DNA from: Micrasema longulum
Lineage: Eukaryota; Arthropoda; Insecta; Trichoptera; Brachycentridae
Assembly (NCBI GenBank): GCA_022494885.1
Contig: JAGVSM010001654.1
Span: 1 to 64,000 of the forward strand
Reading direction: 5' to 3'
DNA: 64,000 bases
Shown here: positions 33,495 to 43,590 of the stretch, in pieces
Layout of the letters: each line of letters starts with the position of its first letter
How positions within the stretch are numbered: position 1 is the first letter of the stretch
Made by a program: the position numbers and the translations under genes
The notes under the pieces: generated by a model
Seen by the model: the letters and a program-made list of their open reading frames with translations, nothing else
Database searches by the model: none
What the model was told of the DNA's origin: nothing

Positions 33495-34850
33495 ATTTTA
33501 TTTTATTTTATTTTAAATTTATTTTGTTTATTTCGAACACAAACAGATATACAGGTTAAACTAGTAAAAATAAAAACTATAAAAAATATATACATAGTAG
33601 GGCCTGCTATCCAATTATATATATTCATCAAATTATACTGCAAGAAAGCAACAACTATTTAAAGAATAAATATACTATGTATTAAAATAAAAGAAATAAT
33701 AAAATAATATGGACAAAACAAGGAGATAGTAGGAAGGAAAAGAAGGAAATTGATAAGGAGTGGTGAAGGATGATTGAGAGAAAGTGGGAGTGGAAAATTG
33801 CACTTGATTTTATTTATTTATTTATTTATTATATATACGGCCTAAGCCAATTTCAACAGTTACATGTAGAAACATAAATGCAAGAAACTAAACAAAAAGA
33901 ACATAAAACTATTAAGCAAAACAATAGCAAAACAATAATTGTATACAATATATTCATAAAAACGAAAGACATAAGACTTCGAGCAAAACCATGCCAATGC
34001 AACTTCATCCCACACTGCTGAGTCACGAAAAGATCTACGAAAAGCCGGAAAATCTATCCCAAAGATTTCCAAAACGTGTGATGAATTGACTTATCTACAC
34101 ATTCTGGACATTGGGGCATAAAAACCAAAGTTGCTCTTAGAAGATTTTATAAATAGCAGATTTTGACTACCGGTGACTCGGTTGGGAACACGAAAAGAAA
34201 TTGATTGCAACAGAGATGGGACATCACTTAAAGCATTAAGTATTTTGAAAATGCATATAAGGTCCATATTAGTTCTACGTCTCTCCAATGAAGACAGATT
34301 AGGAGATTGCTATATTACAAAATTTTAATATTTACCCCTTTGTAATCCGAGCAACCATGCGACTTTTCTTAGAAAACGGTGTTGGAATAATGATTAAGAG
34401 TAAACAAAACGTCTATTCTCTGTTATTCTGAATCAAGCCTATAAGTTCTCTTCCGTACCTTTTATATTGAGTGTTAAATATATCAATAAATCTAATACGT
34501 TTTGTCATTTTTCCGTTTAATAATAAATTTTTGAAATTATGCCAATTTAACACCATGAAGAAAACATTGTTTATGTCGTCTACGGCCGATTGGTGTCGTC
34601 TTATTTTGAATTGTAGCATCTTTTGGGTTTCTATTGTCAGATTTGAGCAATTGAAGTCGAACTCTTAAAGCGTCATTAGTTTTGCTGGCATTCGAACCCT
34701 GGTAGAAAAAAATATATACAGTGCCTGATGTGTCTTTTGCCAATATCTGGTTTGAAAATATAACCCTTTACAGTAGTATATTTGTTGATAAAAAGCCCGA
34801 CCCTTCAACTCTGGAATGACCGTTATTTGAATGAAACTACAGGACATGCC
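33495..34850 (-). mobile_element. LINE fragment interrupted by another LINE
   Basis: The 3' UTR at about 33640-33808 and the C-terminus at 34390-34850 (DALRVRLQLLKSDNRNPK, IRFIDIFNTQYKRYGRELIG, ending NNRE) match the uninterrupted relative at 3690-4085. Between them lies a younger LINE (33808-34390). The left edge is a TTTTATTTTATTTTA tail. Confidence 0.78.
33808..34390 (-). mobile_element. nested LINE fragment: RT C-terminus
   Basis: The minus strand reads ERRRTNMDLICIFKILNALS, DVPSLLQSISFRVPNRVTGS, QNLLFIKSSKSNFGFYAPMS, the standard RT C-terminal block, followed by a decayed end and 3' UTR. A (TTTA)n tail marks its 3' end at 33811. It splits the older element at a GATTT/GATTA site. Confidence 0.85.
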
Positions 34851-34864
34851 ACTTAAATGTTTTT

Positions 34865-35050
34865 TACTACCATTACGTTTTGAGTAAGTCCAAATGTTTG
34901 TAGACAGGCTGAATGATAGAGTTGCGGGGTTGATGTTTAAACGTGAGCAGAATGGTAAATGTTACACAGTGTGTAAAACTTAAACCAGCCAGTGACAGAT
35001 CATGAGCCCTGTAAATGCCGAAACTTCCAAATCGTCTTCTCAATGATGTT
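34865..35050 (-). mobile_element. FB12 fragment
   Basis: T-module-like GAGTAAGTCCAAATGTTTGTA, then a minus-strand core (AATGGTAAATGTTACACAGT, AAACCAGCCAGTGACAG, CCCTGTAAATGCC). Short and diverged. Confidence 0.65.
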
Positions 35051-35214
35051 TTATCTCATTGTTGCAAAAGTTTAGATGATCATCTTTCGTTTTATTTTTA
35101 CACGGAACCTTGCAACAAAAGTCAGGGTGAATTTATGTACAAATATTTATTAACACGAAAAACAATCAGTCGAAAAATCAAAATTTTTTTTTAAAGAATG
35201 AATAACGAATATAT

Positions 35215-35376
35215 GAGTTCCTATTAATAACCCAAATTTATTAATTTTCAGATCATTTGCTAAAAGTGACAAATAACATATGATAGAAAAATGGATATTG
35301 AGTTATGGTAGAGTGGATTGAACCTCGGAACTTCAGTCCATTAGTTCACAACACTACCACGAGACAACAACCTGGT
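35215..35376 (-). mobile_element. tRNA-derived SINE family 1, diverged copy
   Basis: On the minus strand the head GTTGTTGTCTCGTGGTAGTG and the B-box-like GGTTCAATCCACTCTACC are recognisable; the body is degraded. Confidence 0.5.
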
Positions 35377-35459
35377 TCTATGTACAACATACATTAATTA
35401 TATAAAATAAATATTATAACAACGTTGGTACTTCAAACATTTAAAGTTTGTTTTTTTAA

Positions 35460-35470
35460 ATAAATTTATT
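35460..35470 (-). terminator. poly(A) signal of ATPsynCF6
   Basis: AATAAA on the minus strand at 35470-35465, about 20 bases after the stop codon, predicts a very short 3' UTR (about 35-45 nt). Confidence 0.6.
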
Positions 35471-35488
35471 TAAGTTTCCATTTCTAAA

Positions 35489-35669
35489 TCATTTAATTTT
35501 GGTCTCTTCTTCTTCTTTAATAGGGTCAATTTTAGGTTCTGGAAAGTTGAATGTAGGAAATGCTGTCATATCAGTTCCAGGTTCAACCCCAAAAACAGTC
35601 GCCAACTTATCCATTTCAGCCTTTAATTCCTGTTCGATTTCTGACGTAGGATCTACTAATTTTCCATCC
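35489..35669 (-). CDS. ATPsynCF6: ATPsynCF6 last exon
   Basis: Acceptor TTTTCTTAAACAG ends at 35670. The exon encodes the remaining 59 residues of the F6 domain and the acidic tail, stopping at TGA 35491-35489. An overlapping plus-strand frame (35499-35708) is only its mirror. Confidence 0.95.
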
Positions 35670-38512
35670 CTGTTTAAGAAAATTAGATCTGAAAGCCAGT
35701 TACTTTAAAAAAGTCACCATAAATAAATTTCAAAATAAAATAATTGTTGCGTTTTTGTCAAAATGTGAAAAGGGGGTTGTTTTATTTTAATTTTTTTTTC
35801 GAACGTTTCGTCCATTTTGACGAAAAAGAAACAATTATTCGTTAAAATAATCGCATATTTTATTGATTAATTTATAAAAAATATTTAAGCCAGGTACTAA
35901 CGTCCACTGACCCATGACTAATAGACCGATCAACAAAATTTCAAGTTATTCCAAATTTTGTAGATAATGACTGAATTAAGCCCACTCGGGCAGATGTCAG
36001 TAAACTGTGGCTCGCGAGCCACATGCGGTTCTTTAGCCACTTGACCGCGGCTCACACAACATAAGTTTCAGCTTCATTCGATTTAGTTCGTCCACCGCCA
36101 CCGGTTCTAAAGAACTTTAAGGATTATTGCCACTGAAAGTTCCTACGCTTGGCGAGAACATTGCAAATGCTGTCATTAAATGCATGTAAAAACATCATAT
36201 TAAACTCGATAAAATTGTTTAAATGATGCAGATGGGGCAAAATACATATATTTTTTAATATTTTGAAGTAAAAACTTAATCACGAGATACGTCTATACCA
36301 CTGTATCATTTAACAAGAACCACTTTGTGTGCAGACATTTCCAGAATAAATATTTTAATGATTAATATTGTATTAACATATTACAACAGAGATGAAGAAC
36401 ATTTAAGAAAAGGTAATATAGAAGTCTAGGCATCTACAGGGCTTATGACCTGTCAATGGCTGGTTTAAGTGGCCACTTTACACACTGTGTAACATTCACC
36501 ATTCTGCCCTATATTTGAACATCTATATTCCTTCAATTCTTTCATCTGTTGATGTTTGTGAAGTTAAAGAGCTGAAACCTTTATTTATGCGGGTGAGATT
36601 CATCTAATTGAATTATTTCACCTACATACTAGGCAACGCCTGAAAATGTTATTTTTTCAATTTCTATACTTCTATGGACCAGGTAATTTATCAACAATAT
36701 TTTGAGTTTGTCCAAATTTTTGTAGACAAGGACTGGATTCAACTCCCTGGGGAGCTGTATATTAACATATTACAACATTAAATGTTCTTCATCTCAGTTG
36801 TAATATGTTAATATATACAGCTCCCCAGGGAGTTGAATCCAGTCCTTGTCTACAAAAATTTGGACATTCAAAATATTGTTGATTAATATTGTCATCACAA
36901 TTTTAGCAAAAACTTGTTATCATCGCCAAATTAAAGAATTTCTAGTTAAAATGGAGAACGAATACGCATATGTTCTGATATCTATACAAGTACGTTATTG
37001 TTAAGGTACGGTGCCATTACATAAGTAACAGCTTAAATCATTAAAGAATTAGGCTCTTAAAGGAAATCTAAATTGTTTACTGCTGGTCTTTGGTTCTTTT
37101 GACTTATGAGTTTGCCGACCACTGCCCTAGGTAGCTGTTAACATAAACATATTACAACTGGTACTAGAATAATTTAGAGTGCGTCTGGAATTCAAGACAT
37201 TTACCACTTAAACCAGTCAATGACTGATCGCAAGTCCTGTAAATGTCTAGAATTGCATATTCCCTTTTCTAAAATGATTTTCTTCACCGTTGTAATATGC
37301 TTATGTTTTATCTTAATTATTCCCTATGGGTTAAATCCAGTCTTTGCAAAAACAAAAATTTGGACCAACTCAACAAATTGTTGTTGCGAAATAATATTTG
37401 GTGCAAACTTTTAATTTCAAATTAATAAAGAGGAATTAAAGTAAATCAAAATGGTTAAAGTTATACGTCATTCTAAATAAAATATTCTGCTTTAAAAAAT
37501 GTGTTAGTTTTTACGTTACATATTTTATTCCATTTGATTACAAGCTTTCAAAATGGAATGTCAAGTAGATGAAAGTAAGCATTTACAGAATACAGCAGTA
37601 AAAGCTGCTCGCGATATTTGCGCAGTGTACGGTAAAGACAATATTAATAACAATAATCATGGGTTATTAACAAAAATAAAAATTACTTTATCTACTACAT
37701 ACACACTTAGGTAATAGATTTCTCAGGATCATGTCTAGTCTGCGTAACTAGGTACAACTTGTTTAAGGCAGACATTTTTATGCTAAATAAACTATATCAT
37801 TACTACCTACCAGTAAATATATTTTACAGTTGTACAATATTAATTTATACCATTTATTATTTAAGAATATTTTTGAGTAAATTTTCTGATTTTTCACTAC
37901 CTAAACCCAGTAACTAATTTTTTACAACTTTATATAATTGAATGATGGTTGAAATAAATATTGGAATAATTTATTGTCAAATTACAAAGGAGAATACATT
38001 ATTGACTAATTTTTTGCAATTTTTTTTCTGTTGTGTCCTCACAACTTGTGTAGAAAGTAATTTTAAAAATAACTGTTTTCATTTTCAGCTCTCAAGTAAT
38101 ATGGCAAATTGTTTTTAATATGATTAATTTATATTTCAAAAGAGATTGATAATTAACTCACGAACTCTTTGACTTGTATTCTTTAATTTTTTCGATAAAC
38201 ATTTTCTGGATGGGGTCCGTAATCGCTTGATCACCACATGCAGATTTACTACTATCTGGGGGTTTCTTGTCACAATCTGAAGATTTTTTTAAAGCGAGGG
38301 GCATCACTCTGATATTGCGAGAAATGTTTTTTGCCCCAAGTAAATTTTTCAGTACATTCATGTTGGTCAACATCCTTAAAATAAAAAAACAAAATGAAAA
38401 GACAAATTTACATATTTGTCTTCCCCGATTAATATAATTAATTCGCGATAGCGCGCGTAGAAAACGCATTTTAACGCGTATTTGCGTACTAAATACACGC
38501 TTACAGAGCCAT
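35489..38512 (-). CDS. ATPsynCF6: ATP synthase-coupling factor 6, mitochondrial (spliced)
   Basis: F6 is a small peripheral-stalk subunit of mitochondrial F1Fo ATP synthase. The CDS joins 38512-38505 (putative first exon, ATGGCTCT), 38374-38162 and 35669-35489 on the minus strand; GT-AG ends fit at each junction and the frame stays open to TGA. Starting at the second possible Met (38373) the protein has 130 residues; exon 1 would add MAL in frame. Residues 1-30 are basic with no acidic residue, a presequence (LKNLLGAKNISRNIRVMPLA). The F6 domain starts at DPIQKMFIEKIKEYKSKSS (about 53-71), continues over the splice with DGKLVDPTSEIEQELKAEMD, then FPTFNFPEPKIDP. An acidic end EEEETKIK follows. 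About 20 residues (CDKKPPDSSKSACGDQAIT) lie between presequence and domain, longer than the family as I know it. The family call is very secure; exon 1 is inference. Confidence 0.93.
35738..35840. mobile_element. small inverted-repeat element (103 bp)
   Basis: Arms AATAATTGTTGCGTTTTTGTC and GACGAAAAAGAAACAATTATT pair over about 27 bases around a 48-base centre. It may be a MITE; only one copy is in the window. Confidence 0.55.
35991..37124 (+). mobile_element. hAT transposon remnant, split by FB12
   Basis: Left end CAGATGTCAGTAAACTGTGG, right end TTTGCCGACCACTG. Interior homologous to 13522-14117, with traces of the transposase HCII...QEPLCVQTFP block near 36290-36340. Without the FB12 insertion (36372-36880) about 610 bp remain. 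The flanking 8-mers CACTCGGG and CCCTAGGT agree at 5 of 8 positions. Confidence 0.8.
36372..36880. mobile_element. FB12 composite with 12-bp target duplication
   Basis: Flanked by GATTAATATTGT at 36360-36371 and 36881-36892. Structure: U plus T in plus orientation, then a short inverted U start and inverted T (ATTAAATGTTCTTCATC, CAGCTCCCCAGGG), ending CAAAATATTGTT. The empty site is documented by the sister hAT copy at 13.9 kb, which lacks the insertion. Confidence 0.85.
37147..37400. mobile_element. FB12 copy, diverged
   Basis: Begins ATAAACATATTACAACTGG and switches to inverted core (CTTAAACCAGTCAATGACTG, CCTGTAAATGTCTAG). It ends with an inverted T module (TTAAATCCAGTCTTTGC, CTCAACAAATTGTT). 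Confidence 0.65.
37490..37665 (+). mobile_element. mariner-like N-terminal fragment
   Basis: Leader TTACGTTACATATTTTATTCC and start codon at 37553, MECQVDESKHLQNTAVKAAR, DICAVYGKDNINN. Same family as 21361-21745 but missing about 14 codons after SKH. Plus strand, inside the ATPsynCF6 intron (antisense to it). Confidence 0.75.
38162..38374 (-). CDS. ATPsynCF6: ATPsynCF6 exon 2
   Basis: Acceptor TTTTTTTATTTTAAG ends at 38375; the exon runs to 38162, where the donor GTGAGT begins (AAGAGTTC|GTGAGT). The last codon is split TC|G (Ser). It encodes the presequence, the extra linker and the start of the F6 domain. Confidence 0.93.
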
Positions 38513-38540
38513 CTCTTTGTGCGCAATTCCGTTCAAAATA
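38505..38540 (-). other. ATPsynCF6: putative exon 1 and promoter-proximal region of ATPsynCF6
   Basis: CACAAAGAGATGGCTCT is followed by GTAAGCG at 38504, a good donor, giving a roughly 130-bp first intron. ATGGCTCT plus the first base of exon 2 is in frame with the main CDS. An FB12 repeat begins within about 30 bases upstream, so the transcription start must lie in or next to it. No TATA box is obvious. Confidence 0.5.
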
Positions 38541-38850
38541 CCAGCCCTGATCAAAGAAGAAGTTGAATATTAAAAAATATTTTCAGGCGTTGACTAGTAT
38601 GTGGGTGAATTAATTCAATCAATTAAAGATCTGACGAAATAATAAAGATTTCAGCTCTCTAACTTCACAATGGTCAACAGACGGAAGAATCGAAGAAATA
38701 TAGATGTTCAAATATAGGCAGACTGGTGGATGTTACACAGTGTGTAAAATGGCCACTATAACTAGCCAATGACAAGTCATAGGCCTTGTGGATTTCTAGA
38801 TTTCGATATACCCTTCTCTAAAATATTTTCCCTCTGTTTCAACAAATTTA
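38540..38850 (-). mobile_element. FB12 copy next to the ATPsynCF6 promoter
   Basis: Minus-strand unit: GATCAAAGAAGAAGTTGAAT, CAGGCGTTGACTAGTATG, AATAAAGATTTCAGCTC, GATGTTACACAGTGTGTAA, AGCCAATGACAAGTCATAGG. It starts within about 30 bp of the putative first exon. Confidence 0.75.
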
Positions 38851-39624
38851 GAAAAAACTAATAGTTTCAAACGTCTATTTATATCAAAAAGTGTATAGGA
38901 GAGAATTTAGTACGAAGTCGGACTATAAAAAAAATAATTAGTTATAGTAACAGCAACAGAAAAGCGCGATTTAAATTATCACAAGTGACCAAGGGATAAT
39001 TGTTTTAAAATACTTATTGATGCAGTATTGATATAATAATTTTAAACCAAAGATTATGTAAAACATTTTTTTTTAAACTTCACCTTTAGAAATTGCTTGA
39101 CGTATTTACAGACGATCTAGTTTTGTTACGAGAACACATTTGAAATATTCCACAGACAATTAATGATTTAACATAGAATAAAGTACTTAACTGATTAAAT
39201 TATATTTATATCACAACTATCATTATTTTCTTTTTGGCACCCAGTGGTGCATGAACTCATTGCATGAACTCTAAAAATGCCCTGATAAAAAATGTGGTAT
39301 GAGTGAAACTGACAGGAATACCCTTGGTCTTTTAAAAGGTTTTTAGGGCTGTGCATTTTAAATTTAAGTTTTAAATTCTGTATTTCAGGTTTAAACTTTT
39401 GTAACTTCCATTAATGTTACAAAGCTAAATATTTTATGAGTGAAATCATAATTTTTTTAAAATGAGTAACAAAAAAATTCCAGGAAAAACCTTCCCTAAA
39501 TTAAAAAAAAAAAAACCCGATCAGATCGAAAATTTTCAAACACCTATTAAAAAAATCAAAACTCGAAAACTACGCAAAATTGCGGAACATACATAGGGGC
39601 GATTTGGATACCCTTCAATATGAG
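38851..39624. other. unassigned DNA with a SINE family 3 end
   Basis: At 39222-39265 the minus strand carries CATGCACCACTGGGTGCC, the 3' hairpin of SINE family 3. Otherwise AT-rich without recognised features. Confidence 0.4.
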
Positions 39625-39860
39625 GCACTTAAATTTTATGCATTAAGGATGAGCTGATTTTTAGCCATCCACTCACCTATTTTTCCAATGCACGAGTGAT
39701 GGCTAATTGTAAATTGTCTTTATCAATTGGCTTACAGAAAAAGAATATTTGAGTATCATCAGCATAACAATGAGCCTATAATCCGCAAGATTTAATTATT
39801 TTTTCCACATCTTTTGTATATAGGAGATAAAACAATGGGGATAAAATAATGTATGAAAAA
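39625..39860 (-). mobile_element. LINE fragment with the RT catalytic YADD box (L2-like)
   Basis: The minus strand reads ILSPLLFSLYTKDVEKIIKS, CGL, a stop, AHCYADDTQIFFFCK, PIDKDNLQLAITRALEK, then a decayed MAKNQLILN. YADD is the catalytic motif of reverse transcriptases; the surrounding pattern fits L2/CR1-type LINEs. It is the only copy in the window keeping the catalytic box. Confidence 0.87.
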
Positions 39861-40564
39861 ATGTGGCGTGGTCAAAAAATAAACGATAAGCTTAGTATGG
39901 TTATCCTAGGTCATAATTATATTTATAAGTAACCTTATTCTTATGCCGGGTATAAAAAGTTACACGGGGTATAGTTATTCCTCGGTATAAGCTTGGTATA
40001 TGAACATTTAAGTAGGGTCCTAGGTCGCAGAGTTTGTAAAAAAATATTCGCGGAATCTAATAATGTCATCTTGGAGTAAAAATGAACATGAAAATTCATT
40101 GGATTTCCCCTGCCACCAAGCCTCATGCTTTTGGTGTGTTTGGAAATCAGAACGGTGTATATATTTATGATACTTTACAATTTACGACTTCCTAAAAGTT
40201 TACGAGTGTTTATGTTCCGCGAAGTATTTCCGTTCGTTTTCCTGTGGAACTGCTCAACTCCGCAGAAGTTTGCTAAGCGTTGGTTAGCGAAATAATAAAT
40301 AATTCAGTATACAAGAAACAATTCTTTGAAGATCTTGTAATCGAATTTTAAGAATTGAGTTATGCTCTTTAAGGCCGGAAGTTGTGCAGCTAGAAAAACA
40401 TCTGTACGTAGATGACCATGTGAATAGTAGCTACATACTCGTAAATATATTTTTTATTTTACACGGCTTACCGCCCTTTATTGAACACAAAAAACATAAA
40501 ACAAATATACCTACTACATTACTACACGTGATATATATCCAACAAATTGAATAAACCAAATAGA
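39861..40564. other. unassigned DNA
   Basis: No recognised gene. A 61-codon minus frame at 39941-40126 lacks motifs. Confidence 0.35.
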
Positions 40565-40750
40565 TAAATTTATTTCAACTGAGAGGAAAAACATTTTTGA
40601 GAAGGGAATGTGGAAGTGTAGGCATTTACAGGGCTTATAACCTGTCATTGGCTGGTTTATGTGGCCACTTTTCATACTGTGTAAAATTCACTATTCTGCC
40701 TTTGTTTAAACATCCACAAAGTTAACAGATGGAAGAGTGGAAGAAATGTT
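40565..40750 (+). mobile_element. FB12 fragment
   Basis: Contains GGCATTTACAGGGCTTATAA, CATTGGCTGGTTTATGTGG and ACTGTGTAAAATTCACTATT. It then jumps to an inverted piece, AAGTTAACAGATGGAAGAGT. Confidence 0.7.
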
Positions 40751-40779
40751 TTTATATCTATTTAAATATCAATGTTTAT

Positions 40780-41045
40780 ATTCCATATCAAATAGAACTT
40801 AATATTCTGTTTATATTGTATTTTATAACAGTATGTACCTAGCTGCTTTAAACCTTAAACTGCATTTTTTTAGCTTATTAAAAAAAATATTTATTAAACT
40901 TCTTTAACACAGTTCTATATTTAATTGCTTTATATTGTTTTTTTTTTTTAAATTGATGTTGTTTATATACTCATATTTTATATAAATTTCATGTATGTAA
41001 GAGCCTTGTGGGCGTGAAAAATTAATGAAATTAAAAATAATAAAT
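40780..41045 (+). mobile_element. LINE 3' end with GGGCGTG hairpin tail
   Basis: Contains CACAGTTCTATATTTAATTG, TTGTTTATATACTCATATTT and the end GTAAGAGCCTTGTGGGCGTG followed by an AAT-rich tail. It is one unit of the repeat seen at 55885-56275 and 59335-59665 in opposite orientation. Confidence 0.65.
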
Positions 41046-41047
41046 AA

Positions 41048-41210
41048 ATATAATATGTAATATATTTTCTTTACTAACTTTGTATACTTTGTGGAAATCT
41101 GTTATTGATTCTGAGTTTTTACACTACATCTGTTTGTTTACTATAAATATGTATGTAGAACTGATGGTTTCCCAAGTAATATAAAAAAAATATTTAAAAA
41201 TATTAACAAA
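41048..41210 (+). mobile_element. LINE 3' UTR (family of 17660-18565)
   Basis: About 120 bases nearly identical to 18420-18540 (TTCTTTACTAACTTTGTATA, GTATGTAGAACTG). No coding part. It ends in A-rich DNA that passes into the microsatellite. Confidence 0.85.
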
Positions 41211-41735
41211 TAAATGAAATAAAATAAAATAAAATAAAATAAAATAAAATAAAATAAAATAAAATAAAATAAAATAAAATAAAATAAAATAAAATAAAAT
41301 AAAATAAAATAAAATAAAATAAAATAAAATTAAAAATAAAATAAAAATAAAATAAAAATAAAATAAAATAAAAATAAAATAAAATAAAATAAAATAAAAT
41401 AAAAAATAAGATGAAATAAAATGAAATAAAATGAGAGATAAAATGAAATAAGATAAAGAATAAAAGATAAAAAAATAAAATAAAATAAAATAAAATAAAA
41501 TGAAATAAAAATAAAAAATAAAAGATAAAATGGAGAAATAAAATAAAAAATAAAGAATAAAATAAAATAAAATAAAATAAAATAAAAGATAAAGATGTCA
41601 AATCAAACCAGAGCAGGCAAGGTAGGAGCAAGGAAACAGAATGAGAACAGGCAGAGGCAGAGCAGAGAACGAACAGAGCAGAATGAAATGAAATGAAATG
41701 AAATAAAATGAAATAAAATAAAATAAAACTGGCCG
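41211..41735. repeat. AAAAT/AAAATG microsatellite, about 520 bp
   Basis: More than 20 perfect AAAAT units, then interrupted variants (AAAATG, AAATAAG) and a divergent insert rich in AGAG/GGCAG (41600-41690) before the repeat resumes. The 184-codon minus frame over it is pure low complexity. Confidence 0.95.
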
Positions 41736-41934
41736 GGCGGAACAATATTTTTGTCATTTTTAATCAGTAAATGTTCCGTAAAGTACCTACATCAAAACTT
41801 AAAAGTGGGGGGTTGGTAAAAATTGACGTAGTGAAATAGAAAAAATAGGATTAAAAATTGCATTGGAGTTTGATTAAATGGCCTTATATACGTGTATGCT
41901 ATGGTAGTGTTTTTTTTTCACTTTTGAAGTAAAA

Positions 41935-42745
41935 AATTATTGATAATCTAAAGCAATTGCAGAATCAATGCTTTCGTTTTATTTTCAACCTCAAAAGATA
42001 TGACCATACATCACCCGTCCGCACCGAACTCAAGTGGCTTTGTTTTAATCAGCGCATAAACTTTCAACATCTCTCACTACTCTACAACATTCTTTACAAC
42101 CCTCGAGCACCACAAGATCTTGCTAAGAATTTAATTAACCTTTCTGATTATGATCTATCAATATTCTCTTCTCCATTGATAACAATTTCCATTCCCCGAC
42201 ATACCACATTAATCTTCAACATTTCATTTTCCTAATAATATTATAATTACATATTTCACAAGGAAAATCACAAAGTAAGTGCTCGTCTAGTGTAAGTGTA
42301 AGTCCAGACATCCACAGGGCTTATGACCTCTCATTGGCTGGTTTAAAAAAACATTTTACACAGGTGTATATTCACCATTCTGCCTCTATTTGAACATCTT
42401 TATTCCTTCGACACTTCCATTTGTTTGTGAAATTAAAGAGCTGAAACTTTTAGTGTCGCGGGTGAGATTCATCTGATTGAATTATTTTACCTACACACTA
42501 GGCAATACCAGAAAATATTTTTCAAAATTAATACTTCTTCTTGAACCAGGTGGATTCATCAACAATGTTTTTAGTTTGTCCAAATTTTTGTAGACAAGCA
42601 CTGAATTCAAATTCACTCTAAATATTCCCTTTCTATCCATGGTGCCAGACTCTGGAATAAGCTATCTTTTCATATAAAAAATGCGCCTTATTATTATATC
42701 CTTAAAACCCTTACTTTTCAAAAATTTCCACGATCATCATCCTAG
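41935..42745 (+). mobile_element. LINE fragment split by FB12
   Basis: The first part (to 42235) reads IDNLKQLQNQCFRFIFNLKR, YDHTSPVRTELKWLCFNQRI, NFQHLSLLYNILYNP, ISIPRHTTLIFNISFS. After the FB12 insertion the frame resumes near 42615 with SLSIHGARLWNKLSFHI, the SFxVxAxRLWNxLP end. Same broad family as 16500-16925. Confidence 0.85.
42285..42605 (+). mobile_element. FB12 copy inside a LINE
   Basis: Core CAGGGCTTATGACCTCTCAT and CATTCACCATTCTGCC, then GCGGGTGAGATTCATCTGAT, CTAGGCAATACCAGAAAA and a T module (TTTTAGTTTGTCCAAATTTT). The left end is truncated, so no duplication can be read. Confidence 0.8.
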
Positions 42746-43149
42746 ACAGGATGGAGAGCGTTTTAACTCTTATAAAACTGTGGTAAATAACTCTTTTGCG
42801 CGCGGTGATATAACATCGTGTTAGCACAAGCAAAAGACAAAATATTTTTATATTCAGACATCCGAAAAAAACAATGTGACATACTGTTTAATAATCATCA
42901 ATATATTATTTAGTCCTGTTAAAACAAAACATATTAAAAATATTAAATTCACCGGTCATCTTACATGCGTGCGTCCTCCATCACTGTCAATAACCGACTT
43001 AATCTGTTTCACACAAACACCGGCCACCGTTTATGAGTTTTGTCTTCGTGTTTTCTCTTCAGATTTATCGCTGTATTGGCGTCACATTCATTCGTTCAAA
43101 ATACTCGGCAGCTAACGTTATTTTTTGAATCTCCTGGCAGTCATAATTA
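42746..43149. other. unassigned DNA
   Basis: A 79-codon plus frame at 42876-43115 has balanced composition but no recognised motif; it may be an upstream part of the following LINE. Confidence 0.3.
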
Positions 43150-43590
43150 TTATGACATTCACCAATATCAAGACTACACCAACTAGGTAACGAGTATGGT
43201 GAAATTGATATATTTCGTCTGTCTTTATATAAATATAGGTTAAGTATTCAAAAGGTTATAAATTATTTTTTTTGAAATTTCTTAATATTTTTCTTTATTT
43301 ACTTTTTATTTTCTCATGTATCTCTATAATGTATAAACTAATATGTATATGAATGTGTGTATGTTTTCAAACGTAAATTTATTAAATATTTTTCTATGTA
43401 CCGTATACCTATGTTGGTACATTTCCTTATTTTTAATTATTTGTATTGTATCTTTAGTTTTTCTAATGTTATCTTTAATTTTAACTAAATTTACATACTT
43501 ATATTTCACTGCTGCACTTGAATGTAATTTCTAATAAATGTAAAAGCCCGTAGGGCGTGTAAATTAATAAATAAATAAATTATTTGAGTT
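43150..43590 (+). mobile_element. LINE 3' end
   Basis: Reads LGNEYGEIDIFRLSLYKYRL then SIQKVINYF, a typical last block (DIFxxSLxxFK). The 3' UTR ends AAAGCCCGTAGGGCGTG and AAATTAATAAATAAATAAAT. Confidence 0.72.

Larger units (their letters stand above)
35670..38161 (-). other. large intron of ATPsynCF6, filled with transposons
   Basis: About 2.49 kb. It contains a small inverted-repeat element (35738-35840), a hAT remnant split by an FB12 composite (35991-37124), a further FB12 copy (37147-37400) and a mariner fragment (37490-37665). Only about 0.7 kb is unassigned. Confidence 0.85.

Noticed and set aside
35499..35708. 69-codon plus frame
   Set aside because: Mirror of the ATPsynCF6 last exon.
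41203..41757. 184-codon minus frame rich in Phe, Ile, Leu, Tyr
   Set aside because: Translation of the AAAAT microsatellite; low complexity.
43324..43534. overlapping frames on both strands
   Set aside because: LINE 3' UTR; AT-rich, no domain.
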